Positions 44,668 to 61,699 of a DNA stretch of 64,000 nucleotides are shown one piece after another (positions within the stretch are counted from its first letter, which is position 1; each line of letters starts with the position of its first letter). Source of the stretch: Prunella strophiata (lineage: Eukaryota; Chordata; Aves; Passeriformes; Prunellidae). A model generated the notes under the pieces. It was not told the DNA's origin and searched no databases. It saw nothing but the letters and a program-made list of their open reading frames with translations. The DNA is taken from the NCBI GenBank assembly GCA_036583965.1, contig JAZBQD010000027.1:19953001-20017000 (forward strand). The letters run 5' to 3'. The translations under genes were made by a program, and so were the position numbers.

Positions 44668-44980
44668 GCACTTAACAGAACTTAAAATAACAGAACTTAA
44701 ATTGAATTAAATTTAACTTTGTTTAAGCTGAGCAGCATATAAACTTGACAGAAATGCATTTGAACAATTTTGTTAATTTTAACAGAAATTAACTCAACGG
44801 TACTTAACCTTAACAGAATCTTCATTTGTCAGAACTTAAGTGCAACAGAACTTCAAAGTACCAGAAGGTAAAGGTAACATCACTTAAATTCAACAGAACT
44901 GAATTGTACCATTACTTAAACTGCACTGAATTGAAACATTAACAGAACTGAAAATTAATGTCACTTCAATTTAACAAAAG
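44668..44980. repeat. Degenerate AACAGAACTTAA tandem repeat
   Basis: About ten variants of aacagaact and several of acttaa(a) alternate at irregular spacing of roughly 15-35 bp over some 310 bp. This looks like a decayed satellite or minisatellite. I cannot fix a single unit length. Confidence 0.65.
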
Positions 44981-45993
44981 TCATTTTGATTCTATCATTA
45001 CAAAAAAGTTACTGGAAATCTGTCATACAGGAGTTAAACATCAAGGAACAACACATAGGTAAACAACTGTTCTGTGACCAAAATAGCAGCAACATGGATT
45101 TACTGGAGGGATTCTGTGGATTTGTTCTCAGGATCTGTGTCTTGGATCCATGCCCAGCTTTGTTATCAGTATCCTTCTTAGTACTCCTGTTGCAACTGCT
45201 TACAGGAGTTCTTTAATCTCAAGGTCTCTTTCATTTAGGAAAGAGGTACAGGGTGTTTAACCCATAATGACAGTGGCTCCAATATGGAGAAATTACTGTA
45301 GTATTTGTAAGTTGCACAGACACTCCCAGAACACCCCAGTACTCACAATTCCATGGTTTTTTGTCCAGCAAACACCACTGATCTAACTTTAGAGCTGTGC
45401 CAGCCTCTTGCTTTCCATCGGATTGTGACTCACGAAGACCCATCTCCCATGTTCACAGGCAGAGGGGGATGTTAAAAGCTCCTCTGCAGAGTCCTTGCCT
45501 GTTGCTGAGGGGGCACTGGGAGACGATTCTTTCCTGGCACCCTCCTGAGCTTTAAGAGTTTCTAACATAGCTCTCCAGAGAGGTACAAAACCAGCTTTGA
45601 TCTTATCCCCTCTCATTGCCTCTGTTCCTCCCACAGTTCCACTGGGAGGGCCATGCTGGCCTTTAACCCTTCAGCATGTGGTTCTGCCCAGTGTAAAATC
45701 AGCTTAAGAGAATGAGAAGCAACTGGTTTTGTGGGCTTCTCTAAAAGTTTAGGCATAAGTTCAAAGGCATGTTTTTCTTCTGAAGACACATTACTGCCCA
45801 TGTCCCCACAGCTCACCATCAAAACCTGAAGGGATGGATGCTGGCTGGCTCCTGCTTCCTTTCAGCAGCACTTCAGTTCTGTGGGGCATCCCTGCTGGAC
45901 AGGCAGAAAGGTGAATTGTTGTTCCTCTCACGGGACACCATTCATGGGGATTGAGAGACATGGACCATGCTATGCAAGCAAAGCTGTTTGTTG
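44981..45993. other. Unassigned stretch upstream of the retrovirus flank
   Basis: Several medium minus-strand frames lie between 45,231 and 45,822 (70-81 codons, Glu/Lys/Ser-rich). They might be remnants of an older antisense element, but no motif supports a call. The rest shows nothing I can name. Confidence 0.35.
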
Positions 45994-46370
45994 CATCAGT
46001 TTACCAGTATTTGTAGGTCTCTAAATTCTGTGCAAAATTTTCCACTTGGACTCTTTTGTCCCTGTTCCCTTAGTAACACTAATCTTCTTGGTTATCATTC
46101 TTTCACCAGCAATGTCCTTGTTACATTCTTTTGCCAGAGCAGTCAGAGTGACCAGATGGGATGTCTTAACTTTTGTCCTTGCCTTGAGCTTATCTCTCCC
46201 AGGGCCAAGAGGATGGTGGCACTACCCAGCTCAGCTTCTGCAGCTGACTGATTTTCCACATTTTGGAATACTTTCTGATAAAGTATCTTTGTTTACCTGA
46301 TTTGGAAAGCATGCAATTCTGGATTTGGGTGCACTGCTCATGGACCACTGGGTTTATGATGGCGTATAAT
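45994..46370. repeat. Host segment duplicated around the retrovirus, left copy
   Basis: These 377 bp abut the 5' LTR and recur as 376 bp directly after the 3' LTR, in the same orientation. I count about 17 differences by eye (about 4.5%), close to the LTR-LTR divergence. No coding sequence is recognised in it. Confidence 0.93.
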
Positions 46371-46718
46371 TGTAGGAAAGATATTTTGTGCTGTTCTTGT
46401 GAGCCAGCAAAGGCTTCATGAAGATAAGGAAAGCCTCGTATCTCTCTCAAGGAAGGTACCAAGGCTATCACTGTGACAATGTGAAGAAAGAATGACAAAA
46501 GATAATGAACTTTGGTTGGCTCACAGAGTGACGTAGCTCCTTTTCACCAATTGAGAGTTTTGTTTCTTTTTCATGACCAATGGGCAGTGTATGTGTTTGT
46601 TAAGCAAATGTAAATATCCTGTAAAACTATAAAGGCAACATGTTGCTTTAATAAAGTAGCATATGCAGCCTTCTGATGGAGTACGGGTGCTTGCGCCATG
46701 TCGCACTCTGTAGAGACA
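46371..46718 (+). repeat. 5' LTR of the endogenous retrovirus
   Basis: It starts TGTAGG and ends GAGACA, the expected TG...CA ends. A CCAAT box lies near 46587, TATAAAG at 46628-46634 and AATAAA at 46650-46655. The 16-bp gap between TATA box and polyadenylation signal implies a very short R region, as in avian alpharetroviruses. The primer-binding site begins two bases after the LTR. Confidence 0.9.
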
Positions 46719-46720
46719 TC

Positions 46721-46738
46721 TGGTGACCCCGATGTGAT
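46721..46738 (+). other. Retroviral primer-binding site, tRNA-Trp type
   Basis: The sequence tggtgaccccgatgtgat starts with TGG two bases after the 5' LTR. As I recall the tRNA-Trp primer-binding site of avian alpharetroviruses, it differs at one position (T for C at the 13th base, a CpG decay). Confidence 0.8.
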
Positions 46739-46885
46739 TGCAACTGGACTATTAAAAAGGGAAAGGAAAAAAAAGAGAAAAAAAAGTTGAAGGGTACCCT
46801 AAAAATGAGTGAAGGCAGCAAAGATGCTGCAGAGGTCCGGACCTAATTAAGACATCTGATTTGAGGTGAGTGATTGGGAAAAATA

Positions 46886-47576
46886 ATGGGAAATAATTTA
46901 TCAAACTAGGAAAAGACTGTTTTGTCCACATGGAAAACTTTACTGAAAAGAAAAAATGTTCAAGCTTCTGATTATGCTCTTTGTAGTTTACTGATATGGT
47001 GTAAATCACAGGACTTTGAAGCTGGTGCTGCCAGTGCCTTCAGTGTCCGGGCATGGAGAAAGGTTGGGAAAAAACTATGGGAAGTGATACCTAAGGGGGA
47101 TAAGACAGTTATAGATTTGGCTACTACCTGGAGACTGTTGCATGAGGCATTGAAGGAATGGAAAGCAGAACAAGACAGAGGGGAGGAATTGGAGGAGCAG
47201 GAATTAGAGCAAGAAACTGAAGTAGAGGAACAGGAGGTAGATGAGGCTGAGCCTGTCGATGTATCTCCCCCTGAGGAGGGTTGCTGCAGCTGCTGTAGAG
47301 GTTCCCCCAGGGTTTGCTATTGTGAGAATCAAACGGCAGGATAAGACTATTCTTCAGTATTTATCTCCAAAAGACTATGTTAAACCTGCGTATACTTCGC
47401 CCGCTCAGCACTTAGTTGAACTGAGTACTAAACCAAAGTATCTTACGCCTGCACAGCAGTTAACAAAAATGAAGTTACAGAAGAAGCAAAGTGAAAAACA
47501 GGCTGGGTCATCGGCCCTTCTGTCTCTCCCTGGGCCGTGTGCTCCCCCCTGCCCCTCCCCTCTGTCGAGCAGGTGA
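46886..47576 (+). pseudogene. Broken gag (matrix region) of the endogenous retrovirus
   Basis: An ATG at 46886 is followed by GGA (Gly, as in N-myristoylated Gag), but an in-frame TAG at 46907-46909 stops it after seven codons. The same frame then stays open from 46910 to 47344 and encodes a basic and hydrophobic matrix-like stretch with KVGKKLWEVIPKGDKTVIDL, followed by a long Glu-rich segment. A second frame (about 47241-47576) continues with a Pro/Gln/Lys-rich stretch, so at least one frameshift is present. Assignment as gag rests on position after the LTR and primer site and on the overall matrix-like composition. It is non-functional as read. Confidence 0.72.
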
Positions 47577-48138
47577 AACAGCCCGGGATGTTATTTGTCA
47601 TTTTTGCCACGCCTTTTTCATCTTAGGCGTTCCATCTCATGTAAAGACAGATAATGGCCCGGCGTGTGTTTCAAAGAAATTGCAAGTGTTTTTTCATGCC
47701 TGGGGTGTTGGTCATTCTACTGGTATCCCTCATGCTTCGACAGGCCAAGCAATTATTGAATGTGCTCATGGTGTATTGAAGCACCAGGTACAAAAACAAA
47801 AAGGGGGAATGCAGAGGGAGTCACTTCAAGTGAGATTAGACAAAGCCGTCTATGTCTTAAACTTTCTGCGTCCTTTACCTGACTTAAAAGTGTCTCCTAT
47901 ATTCTATCATTTTTTGTCTTTGAATTCAAAACAGCCAAACTTTAAGAAAGGTATTAAGGTATGGGTAAAAGATTTAATCATGGGAAAGTGGACTGGCCCA
48001 GTGGAGTTAGTAACATGGGGAAGAGGATATGCATGTGTTTTAACAGAAAATGGCCCTCGTTGGGTCTCTGCCTGTTGTGTTAAACCTTATTTGGACCACA
48101 CAGGAAAGGACAGGATGGGTGGTTCTAAAAATGAGTAA
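47572..48138 (+). pseudogene. Integrase fragment (pol 3' end) of the endogenous retrovirus
   Basis: An open frame carries the second Asp of the DDE triad in KTDNGPA and a candidate Glu in STGQAIIECAHGVLKHQ. It ends with a C-terminal DNA-binding domain signature (GKWTGPVELVTWGRGYACV, then WVSACCVKPY). The N-terminal zinc domain and the first catalytic Asp are absent because a deletion fuses this part to gag near 47,570. It is in a different frame from both gag pieces and lacks its own start, so it is a relic. Confidence 0.9.
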
Positions 48139-48839
48139 GTAATTGCATTGGTTATTCGGTGGATGGAAGCATGGACCCTCAAGGAATGTGTGGTAAAGAT
48201 GGTAATTCAAGACAGAGTAAAGGGAGCTACAGGCTTACGCTGAAAAGTCAACATTTAAGTTAGTGGATGTTACTTTTGCTTCTTTTCCTTGAATTCTCTT
48301 ATAGAGAGGTTGGTTGTACTGAGAAATGTGTCTTGTACCATTTCCTTTTGTAGGGCACCGACAGTCCCAAAAGTAGGGGAATTTGATGTACCTAAGGGAG
48401 AAGTGTTGCCTTTGCATAAGGGTCAAATTAGTATCTGAAGTCCACACTTTGAGTAACTAGGTTGGTTGCCCATTATGATAGCAGCAACCAGTTATAGAGT
48501 TAAGTGGATGCTACTTGGTTCTAAGTGGTGACAAGGCAGATGACTTGGTCTCTGATTCTGTGTGGGAGAAAGTTATTTGATTAGAGGTGAAGGTTTCATT
48601 CTGCTACAAATGTTTCATCTGGAAATTGCGAGGTCTGTAATGGTATTTGAAAATCTGTTTTTATGTGCCTTGTCTGTATATGAATGTTAAGATTGTGAGG
48701 GTGTGTGTTGTGGAGTTGGTAGAAGTTTTTTATTTGTAAGTGAATGAAGAATGGATCCTCCATCTGCTTGGATTTTTGCAAGGGTCCTACAGAAGTCCTT
48801 AGCAGTTGTGTTTGCGGATCAAATACAAAAAGGGCGAAT
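48139..48839 (+). other. Non-coding 3' interior of the endogenous retrovirus
   Basis: This 700-bp stretch between the integrase relic and the 3' LTR would hold env in a complete provirus. I see only stop-rich sequence and no transmembrane or fusion-peptide-like run, so env is deleted or decayed. The last 13 bases are the candidate polypurine tract. Confidence 0.5.
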
Positions 48840-49187
48840 TGTAGGAAAGACATTTTTGTGCTGTTCTTGTGAGCCAGCGAAAGCTTCATGAAGATAAGGA
48901 AAGCCGCGTATCTCTCTCAAGGAAGGTACCAAGGCTATCACTGTGACAATGTGAAGAAAGAATGTCAAAAAATATGAACTTTGGTAGGCTCAAAGAGTGA
49001 CGTGGTTCCTTTTCACCAATTGAGAGTTTTGTTTCTTTTTCATGACCAATGGGCAGTGTATGTGTTTGTTAAGCAAATGTAAATATCCTGTAAAACTATA
49101 AAGGCAACATGTTGCTTTAATAAAGTAGCATATGCAGCCTTCTGATGGAGTACGGGTGCTTGCGCCGTGTCGCGCTCTGTAGCAACA
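48840..49187 (+). repeat. 3' LTR of the endogenous retrovirus
   Basis: It is a direct copy of the 5' LTR starting TGTAGG, with TATAAA at 49097-49102 and AATAAA at 49119-49124. It is preceded by a purine-rich tract AAAAAGGGCGAA at 48827-48838. Clear LTR identity ends at CTCTGTAG (49182); the last five bases (caaca instead of agaca) match the neighbouring host repeat as well or better, so the true end may be truncated at 49182. Confidence 0.88.
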
Positions 49188-49558
49188 GTTTACCAGATAT
49201 TTATAGGTCTCTAAATTCTGTGCAAAATTTTCCACTTGGACTCTTTTGTCCCTGTTCCCTTAGTAACACTATCTTCTTGGTTATCATTCTTTCGCCAGCA
49301 ATGTCCTTGTTACATTCTTTTGCCAGAGCAGTTAGAGTGACCAGACAGGATGACTTAACTTTTGACCTTGCCTTGAGCTTATCTCTCCCAGGGCCAAGAG
49401 GATGGTGGCACTACCCAGCTCAGCTTCTGCAGCTGTCTGATTTTCCACATTTTGGAATACTTTTGATAAAGTATCTTTATTTATGTGATTAGGAAAGCAT
49501 GCAATTCTGGATTTGGGTGCACTGCTCATGGACCACTGGGTTTATGATGGCATATAAT
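49183..49558. repeat. Host segment duplicated around the retrovirus, right copy
   Basis: This copy matches 45994-46370 from the catcag/caacag start through the end at tataat. It then continues into cattgtgaaaagg, which looks like the undisturbed downstream side of the insertion site. It ends about 200 bp before the amylase start codon. Confidence 0.93.
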
Positions 49559-49681
49559 CATTGTGAAAAGGTATTTTATCTTCAGCTGTTGGGTTATTCA
49601 GGAGAAAAAACAAACCAAAGGAATGATATTCATCTATCTATCTAAATAATAACTGATAGCATTGATCCATGTGAATTTTGA
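49559..49681 (+). other. Short upstream flank of the amylase promoter
   Basis: These 123 bp lie between the duplicated host segment and the E-box. A short (ATCT)n run sits at about 49632-49645. No other site is clear. Confidence 0.4.
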
Positions 49682-49760
49682 CACCTGCTACAGGAACTTT
49701 GTCATCTTGCAGGCACATAAATAGCCGGTGAAGAGACCACATGCTTACACTGAAGGCACC
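49682..49760 (+). promoter_or_regulatory. Amylase core promoter and 5' UTR
   Basis: A TATA-like box CATAAATAG lies at 49716-49724, 37 bp before the start codon, which places transcription initiation near 49745-49755 and leaves a very short 5' UTR. An E-box CACCTG at 49682-49687 lies about 30 bp upstream of the TATA box, followed by GAACTTTGTC. CACCTG is the E-box half of the bipartite PTF1 site that drives pancreatic exocrine genes, so it is a candidate PTF1 half-site. The second half-site does not clearly match. The start codon context is caccATGc, and it is followed at once by a good signal peptide. Confidence 0.6.
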
Positions 49761-56713
<6,953 letters not shown>

Positions 56714-56812
56714 TTCGAGAGAAATAGCCTCCTCTGTTTGGTCTGTGTATTACTGTTTCCCCCATATGTTATTCCCTCATGCTTTTTGAGCATGAGTGAC
56801 TCTCTATTGAAT

Positions 56813-56818
56813 AATAAA
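56813..56818 (+). terminator. Amylase polyadenylation signal
   Basis: A canonical AATAAA lies 100 bp after the amylase stop codon and is followed about 20-25 bp later by a T-rich stretch with TGTTTTTT. This gives a compact 3' UTR of roughly 120 nt, as is usual for amylase mRNAs. Confidence 0.8.
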
Positions 56819-58914
56819 TGGCATTCAAATTGAAGAGTAATGTTTTTTCCTTACTGAATTAGATGTAACTTTGTCCCCTCATAACTAGTGGCCATGCAGT
56901 GGTAGGTTATAAGGCAATGCAGTACTTCAGTTCCAATATAAAAAAAAAAAAAACACTGAAGAGGAAAAAAAAAGAATCCAAGCCAGCTAAAATGGCTAAG
57001 CTAAAGTGCAGTATTTCCAGGGCTGATGCATGCACACACACTTGTATCCCAGAGCAGCCACCTTGTGGGCTGTCAGCTATGAGCAGTGCCTCAGAACAGA
57101 GTTGATCCCTTCCTTAGGACAAATCAAGCCTGGGGTCAGGGTCGCTGAAAGAAGCTGGGCTGTGCCAATCAGTTACTCCTGCCTGTGCCATGGGTGAAAC
57201 CAGCAGGTTCCCTGGTTCACAGTCAGCTTGTGCCTGGACAAAGCAAAACCTCATCTCTGGCCCCCTTTGCCCCAGTGGTTTGAGGCAAGCGAACGCTCCC
57301 TGTGCGGGTGCCGAAGGTGTCTGAGAACACACGAGGGATGCGGGCATTGCTTCCACCTTGTGCCCCTGGCTGAGGCATGGCAAACTCCTGCCTCTGGTGT
57401 GTCAGGCACCCTTATTCTCTAATATCTCAAAGAATTATGCAAACAGAGCACAGGTTTGGCAGCTTTCCCAAATCCCTTGTCAGCTGTGAGAAAATGCTGA
57501 GGTAAAAGCGTGCAGGCCTTGCTTGAAGTCAGGATCTCTGCTAGGCCAAAAGTGCTGACTGCATCCCATTCTGGAGGGAAAAATGGAAGGAGGTGGTTCC
57601 AATTTGAGGTCAAGGTGCAGTTCTAAGTTTCCTTTCTGTGGTGTTGGTGGTGGATATTGGCTCTCAGTGTGGCCAAGGGCTCCAAGTGTCTGTCAGGACA
57701 GTCAGGCTGTGGGAGGTGTCCCTGGCCCAGCACTGGAGCTCCCATCTGTCTCCCTCGCTGGCTGTGGCCAGCATCTCCTGGATCCATGCACTCCATCCCC
57801 TGCATCAGGGGAGAGGTGCTGAGGATCTGGGACTCCCGTGGCAGGGTGCTCACAGCCTTTGCAAACTGGTTACTGGCCCACAGGGGCAGGTCAGGGAGTC
57901 CTCAGGCCCCTCTGAACTGATAGGAGCTCTCTTAAGCCCTGCATTCAGCTCTACCCCTCAGAAACTAGGATTCCATCCTCTGTTAGTCACACATTGCCCA
58001 ATCCCAAATGGAATAATCAGTTCACAGGTCAATTTGCAAATCCAGCCCCAAGCCCCAGTTGCTTCTGTGGCAAATGACTGAAATGACACACACTGATCTG
58101 AGGTGTCCATAAATCAACAGGCTGAATATGGAGCAGCTTGTCTGTGCCTGTGAACAGATGTGCATCCACTTTCCAAGGATGTTGGAGGGCAATGAGCGTT
58201 TGGCTTAATGTAGGTTCACGTAGCTCTGCATTTCACAGTGGCATGAAATAGAACATGGAGAAAAAAAGAAATCATGAGACACTTTCTTTAGGTGTAAGTA
58301 AAACTTTGTGGGCCAAATGTTCACTGCTTTGATAGGACCTAAACTGCATTCAGACCTTGGTTTTTGTTCCTTTTATTTCAGGATTTTGGCACATTGCCTT
58401 CTAACTTGAGCACAAAGATGATGAAGAAAGCAACATTGTCATCCAGAGCAACACCAGATCTTTCAGAAAACTCACAGAGTTACAGTCAACCTTACTGCTG
58501 ATCTCTAAGTTTTCAAAAGAATGTTAGTATGAGGAAATGTTTATCTTTATTTTATAATTTCTGTTGCTACGCTTTTATGTGAAGTGATGACACTAAGGCC
58601 TTAATTTTTTTATACCAGTGTTCAATGAAAAATTGAAATTATGTTATGAAATTATCAAATATAAAGTAAGATATTTGCTGGGGCACAACAGGATGGCCCA
58701 GCAGATGTGCTGAATCATAAAATTTTAGAATTTTGTGGCACAATGGAATATTTCATTTTTTGTTAGAAACAATGCTCACTTTCATTGGCCAAACCATGAA
58801 TTTAGCTGTGTAATTAATCTCTGACTCTATAAATGCATTGTGAATTTACACTTATGTTCATTTTTTAATTTTTTAAAATTTCTTTTTCTTTTTCTCTTCC
58901 TCTCTTTTTTGTTG

Positions 58915-58915
<1 letters not shown>
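56819..58915. other. Intergenic stretch downstream of amylase
   Basis: A short A-rich patch at 56,940-56,975 and a GC-richer patch at 57,200-57,900 are visible. Frames of 70-147 codons in the GC-rich patch have no recognised domain. I see no gene. Confidence 0.5.

Positions 58916-58954
<39 letters not shown>
58916..58954. repeat. Poly-T tract beside the right duplicated copy
   Basis: 39 T bases, preceded by a T/C-rich stretch from about 58,860, abut the right 1.63-kb copy. The left copy has no such tract. Confidence 0.97.
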
Positions 58955-58956
<2 letters not shown>

Positions 58957-58970
58957 ATTCAAGAGTCACA

Positions 58971-58984
58971 GCATCCCCTAGTGG
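58971..58984 (-). promoter_or_regulatory. CTCF-like motif at the left edge of the right duplicated copy
   Basis: The minus strand reads CCACTAGGGGATGC, which fits the CTCF core at 12 of 14 positions. It is the counterpart of the motif at 42411-42424, with two bases different. Confidence 0.35.
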
Positions 58985-59211
58985 TCAAATATGAAAAGGA
59001 GAATTTTTGGTGGATTATCCATTGTTTTTGTCTTTTATTCAGACAGAAAAATTAAAACCAACAAGAAAATGGCTGCTTATGCTCAGGAAAGCATGCAGGT
59101 TCCTTGACCTAAAGCTTTCTTTAAATATTCATTTTCTCGTTTTGAAAAGAGTCATTTTTACTGAATCAGCAATCATTTTGCAGCCTCAGGTCGAATGCAT
59201 GCCCATGTAGC

Positions 59212-59394
59212 TGTGGTGGGTTGGCCCTGTCTGGATGCCAGGTGCCCAGCACAGCTCCTCTCTGGCTGCCCTCCTCAGCAGGACAGGGCACAGGACGTGT
59301 GACCAAAGGCTGGGACAGGGAGCGCCTGTCCTGGCACAACAGTGGCAGCTCCACCTTGGGGCCAGCTGGCACCGGCTCTTCTGGGAGGGGAACT
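59212..59394 (+). mobile_element. Avian LTR fragment inside the right duplicated copy
   Basis: It is the duplicate of the fragment at 42652-42835, with one base lost (CACCGGCTC for CACCTGGCTC). Confidence 0.7.
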
Positions 59395-60597
59395 GAGTTT
59401 GAGTAACACATCTAATACTGCCTATAATTCCAGTATTTTTGATCTACAGAGTTGTTCTTGCAGCAATGACCTGGTAATACAGGATGTTGGCCTGCAGGCC
59501 AGTAAATACTGTACTGCCATTATTAATAAAGAGCCACAGGCTTTCAAAGCCTCAGGACTGAGGGATGTCAGATGTGTTTTGCTTGAACTCACATAGGCTT
59601 GTCTGGAGCTCTGTCTTAACCTGTTTAGATGTAGCATCAATTTTCCTTATGAGGTGGCTATGCCAAATTTCATTTACTTTAACCTCTGCTCTGAAAACCA
59701 GATTTGATCTAAGCTGTAGTAAGTAACAAGTAGTCATTCTGTGGAGGAGGAAATATTTATCACTAATGCAGAAGCACAGGCCTAGCATGACAGCAGAGGC
59801 CCTGGAATCAATGATGTGTATGGAGACACACATGCAGGCAAACATACAAGAGCAGCTTAGAAGCTCTGTAGAAGCTGGAGCACCACACAGCATTTGGAAC
59901 CCACATTTTGATTCTACTGGAAATACAAAAAGGAAAAGTAAAAGCAGCCTCCACTTGGAGAAGCACTCAAACAGCCCTGGCTGCATAATCTACAGTTCTG
60001 CAAGTCACTGTTTGTATAGTTACAGATCACACTGTCGTTCTTACCAACTCAATACATTTTAACTGGAACTTGAATTTTTGTCTCCATGAAGTTACCACAC
60101 ATTTATAAAAATATAGTCACGTTCAAATGGGAAAAAAGGGAGAAAAAAAATCACTAGAAGGTTAATTAAGGCATGTAAAAGCTTGTTTACACAGCCTGTG
60201 GAATCTTTTCCCTTAGGGACTTTTGACACCAGGCTGAAGGAAGTCCTGAATGATGTGGCTGGATTTCAATATTGACCTTGCTTTGAGTAGGAACTGGACT
60301 TGACTGACTGCACCAGAGGTTGCTGCAAAAGGATCTCCCTCCTTTCCCACCCAAATGAGTCTGTAGCTCTGACTCTTACTGGTACTGCTAAACCTCTTGA
60401 TTTTAATCTCTGTATAAGCAAAGAACTACTAAGCCATAGATTTCAACACAAAACATGATGCAATGGTGTTGAGGAACTCTATTGTTCAAAAATCTACAAA
60501 TTAAACATCTTGGAAAATAAAACAGGTAACATATTATTCATACATTTTGACGGTAGACATGATGGTGAGAGAAAGTGAATTTTTTTTTTTTTTTTTA

Positions 60598-61699
60598 CAT
60601 TCTGTGTCTTAGAAACAACACATGAACATTTGTTATCAGCTTGACTTGCACATTGCTATGTTAAACCTCTGCTCTAGAGGTGTTCAGCTTCAGCAGCCTG
60701 GTCTAACAGGGTAAAGAGACTTTAGAAGAGTTGTTCTCTATTTTTGAGGGGGATTTTGTGCTAGGAGGAACAGGTGGGCTGAAGAGCTATCAGCTGTTAG
60801 TTATTTCAAGTGAAACAGTTCTTGTCCATTGTTCAGTGTAACCAACGAGTACAGAATTTCCTCAGGCTTCTCGAAGCAGAACTGGGAACAGTGTTCCTTA
60901 GTTCAGAGGGGAAAACATATTTGAAGTTTTACCATTATTTTACCATCTGGTGACTGATGTGCAGATTAATAACTGGAATGTACTAGAATACTAAAAGGGA
61001 AACAGAAAGGTTTGCTTTGCCTACAAGTTTCACACATCTGCTGCATAAAAAAGTCTCTGAAGTCATTACCCAGGAGTGAACTACAAGTCAGGCCAATTTA
61101 AACAGGATGCAGCAGCACAGCCACCACAGGCTTGCATTTACAATTATCTTCCCATCTGCTACAATTGCATGTTGACCAGCATACCCCAGAAAATCTTCTG
61201 GACTTTATACAGACCACAAGCCACACACAGAACTGGCTAGGCTGGCCAGTGTTAAAGTTTCAACAGCCCCAGGAAAAAACCAGTACTGCTGGTGTTACCA
61301 GAGAGAAAATACAGTGCTCTGTTTGCACACCGTGTCAATTATTCCACCTGTTTCCCACTTCATAGATAGTTTTATTTACTTATGGCAGCAACAAAAATGC
61401 AGTAACAGATCCTGTAAGAAATTGCCCCTACATTTCTGCTTTTCTCATAGATCCCTTCAGAAAATCCTTTTTTACCCCACTGCTTCCCAAACTCATTTGG
61501 ATGAATTTGGATTGTCTGCCCGACCCAAGGAGACTGCTGTGCCCATCCACAATGGCCAGGTCCCTGCCCAAACTGTCAGTGTTCAGCCACCAAAGGTGCG
61601 GGGCCGAGCCCCTTCAGGTGCGCTGTGCACACAGCGCCAGCTCCGTCATGACCGCCCAGCAGAACTGCAGGGGCCTTGAGGACTTTAGGGACCGAAGGC
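60598..61699. other. Intergenic stretch before the RNPC3 CpG island
   Basis: Average composition and no recognised gene or repeat. CpG content starts to rise near 61,580. Confidence 0.5.

Larger units (their letters stand above)
46371..49187 (+). mobile_element. Deletion-derived endogenous retrovirus (avian, tRNA-Trp primer type)
   Basis: Two direct LTRs of about 348 bp (46371-46718 and 48840-49187) bound a 2.1-kb interior. The order is 5' LTR, a primer-binding site complementary to tRNA-Trp, a gag start with an early stop, a gag fragment, then directly an integrase fragment, a non-coding stretch, a purine-rich tract and the 3' LTR. Protease, reverse transcriptase, RNase H and a recognisable env are missing, so it could not move on its own. 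The LTRs differ at roughly 16 sites (about 4.5%, counted by eye). It has the same orientation as amylase and ends 573 bp before its ATG. The primer type suggests an alpharetrovirus-related or neighbouring lineage; a precise family name cannot be given from sequence alone. Confidence 0.9.
58961..60597. repeat. 1.63-kb duplicated segment, right copy
   Basis: This is the direct copy of 42401-44030. It is bordered on the left by 39 T (58916-58954) and on the right by a T run that ends near 60597, after which the sequence is unrelated to that following the left copy. The small open frames inside are the same in both copies and none is recognised. Confidence 0.97.

Noticed and set aside
45231..45822. 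Antisense gag-like fragments
   Set aside because: Composition is suggestive but there is no zinc knuckle, major homology motif or other diagnostic residue.
45994..49558. Reading the 376-bp flanks as part of longer LTRs
   Set aside because: Order is flank, LTR, interior, LTR, flank. A longer LTR would place the flank on the same side of both LTRs.
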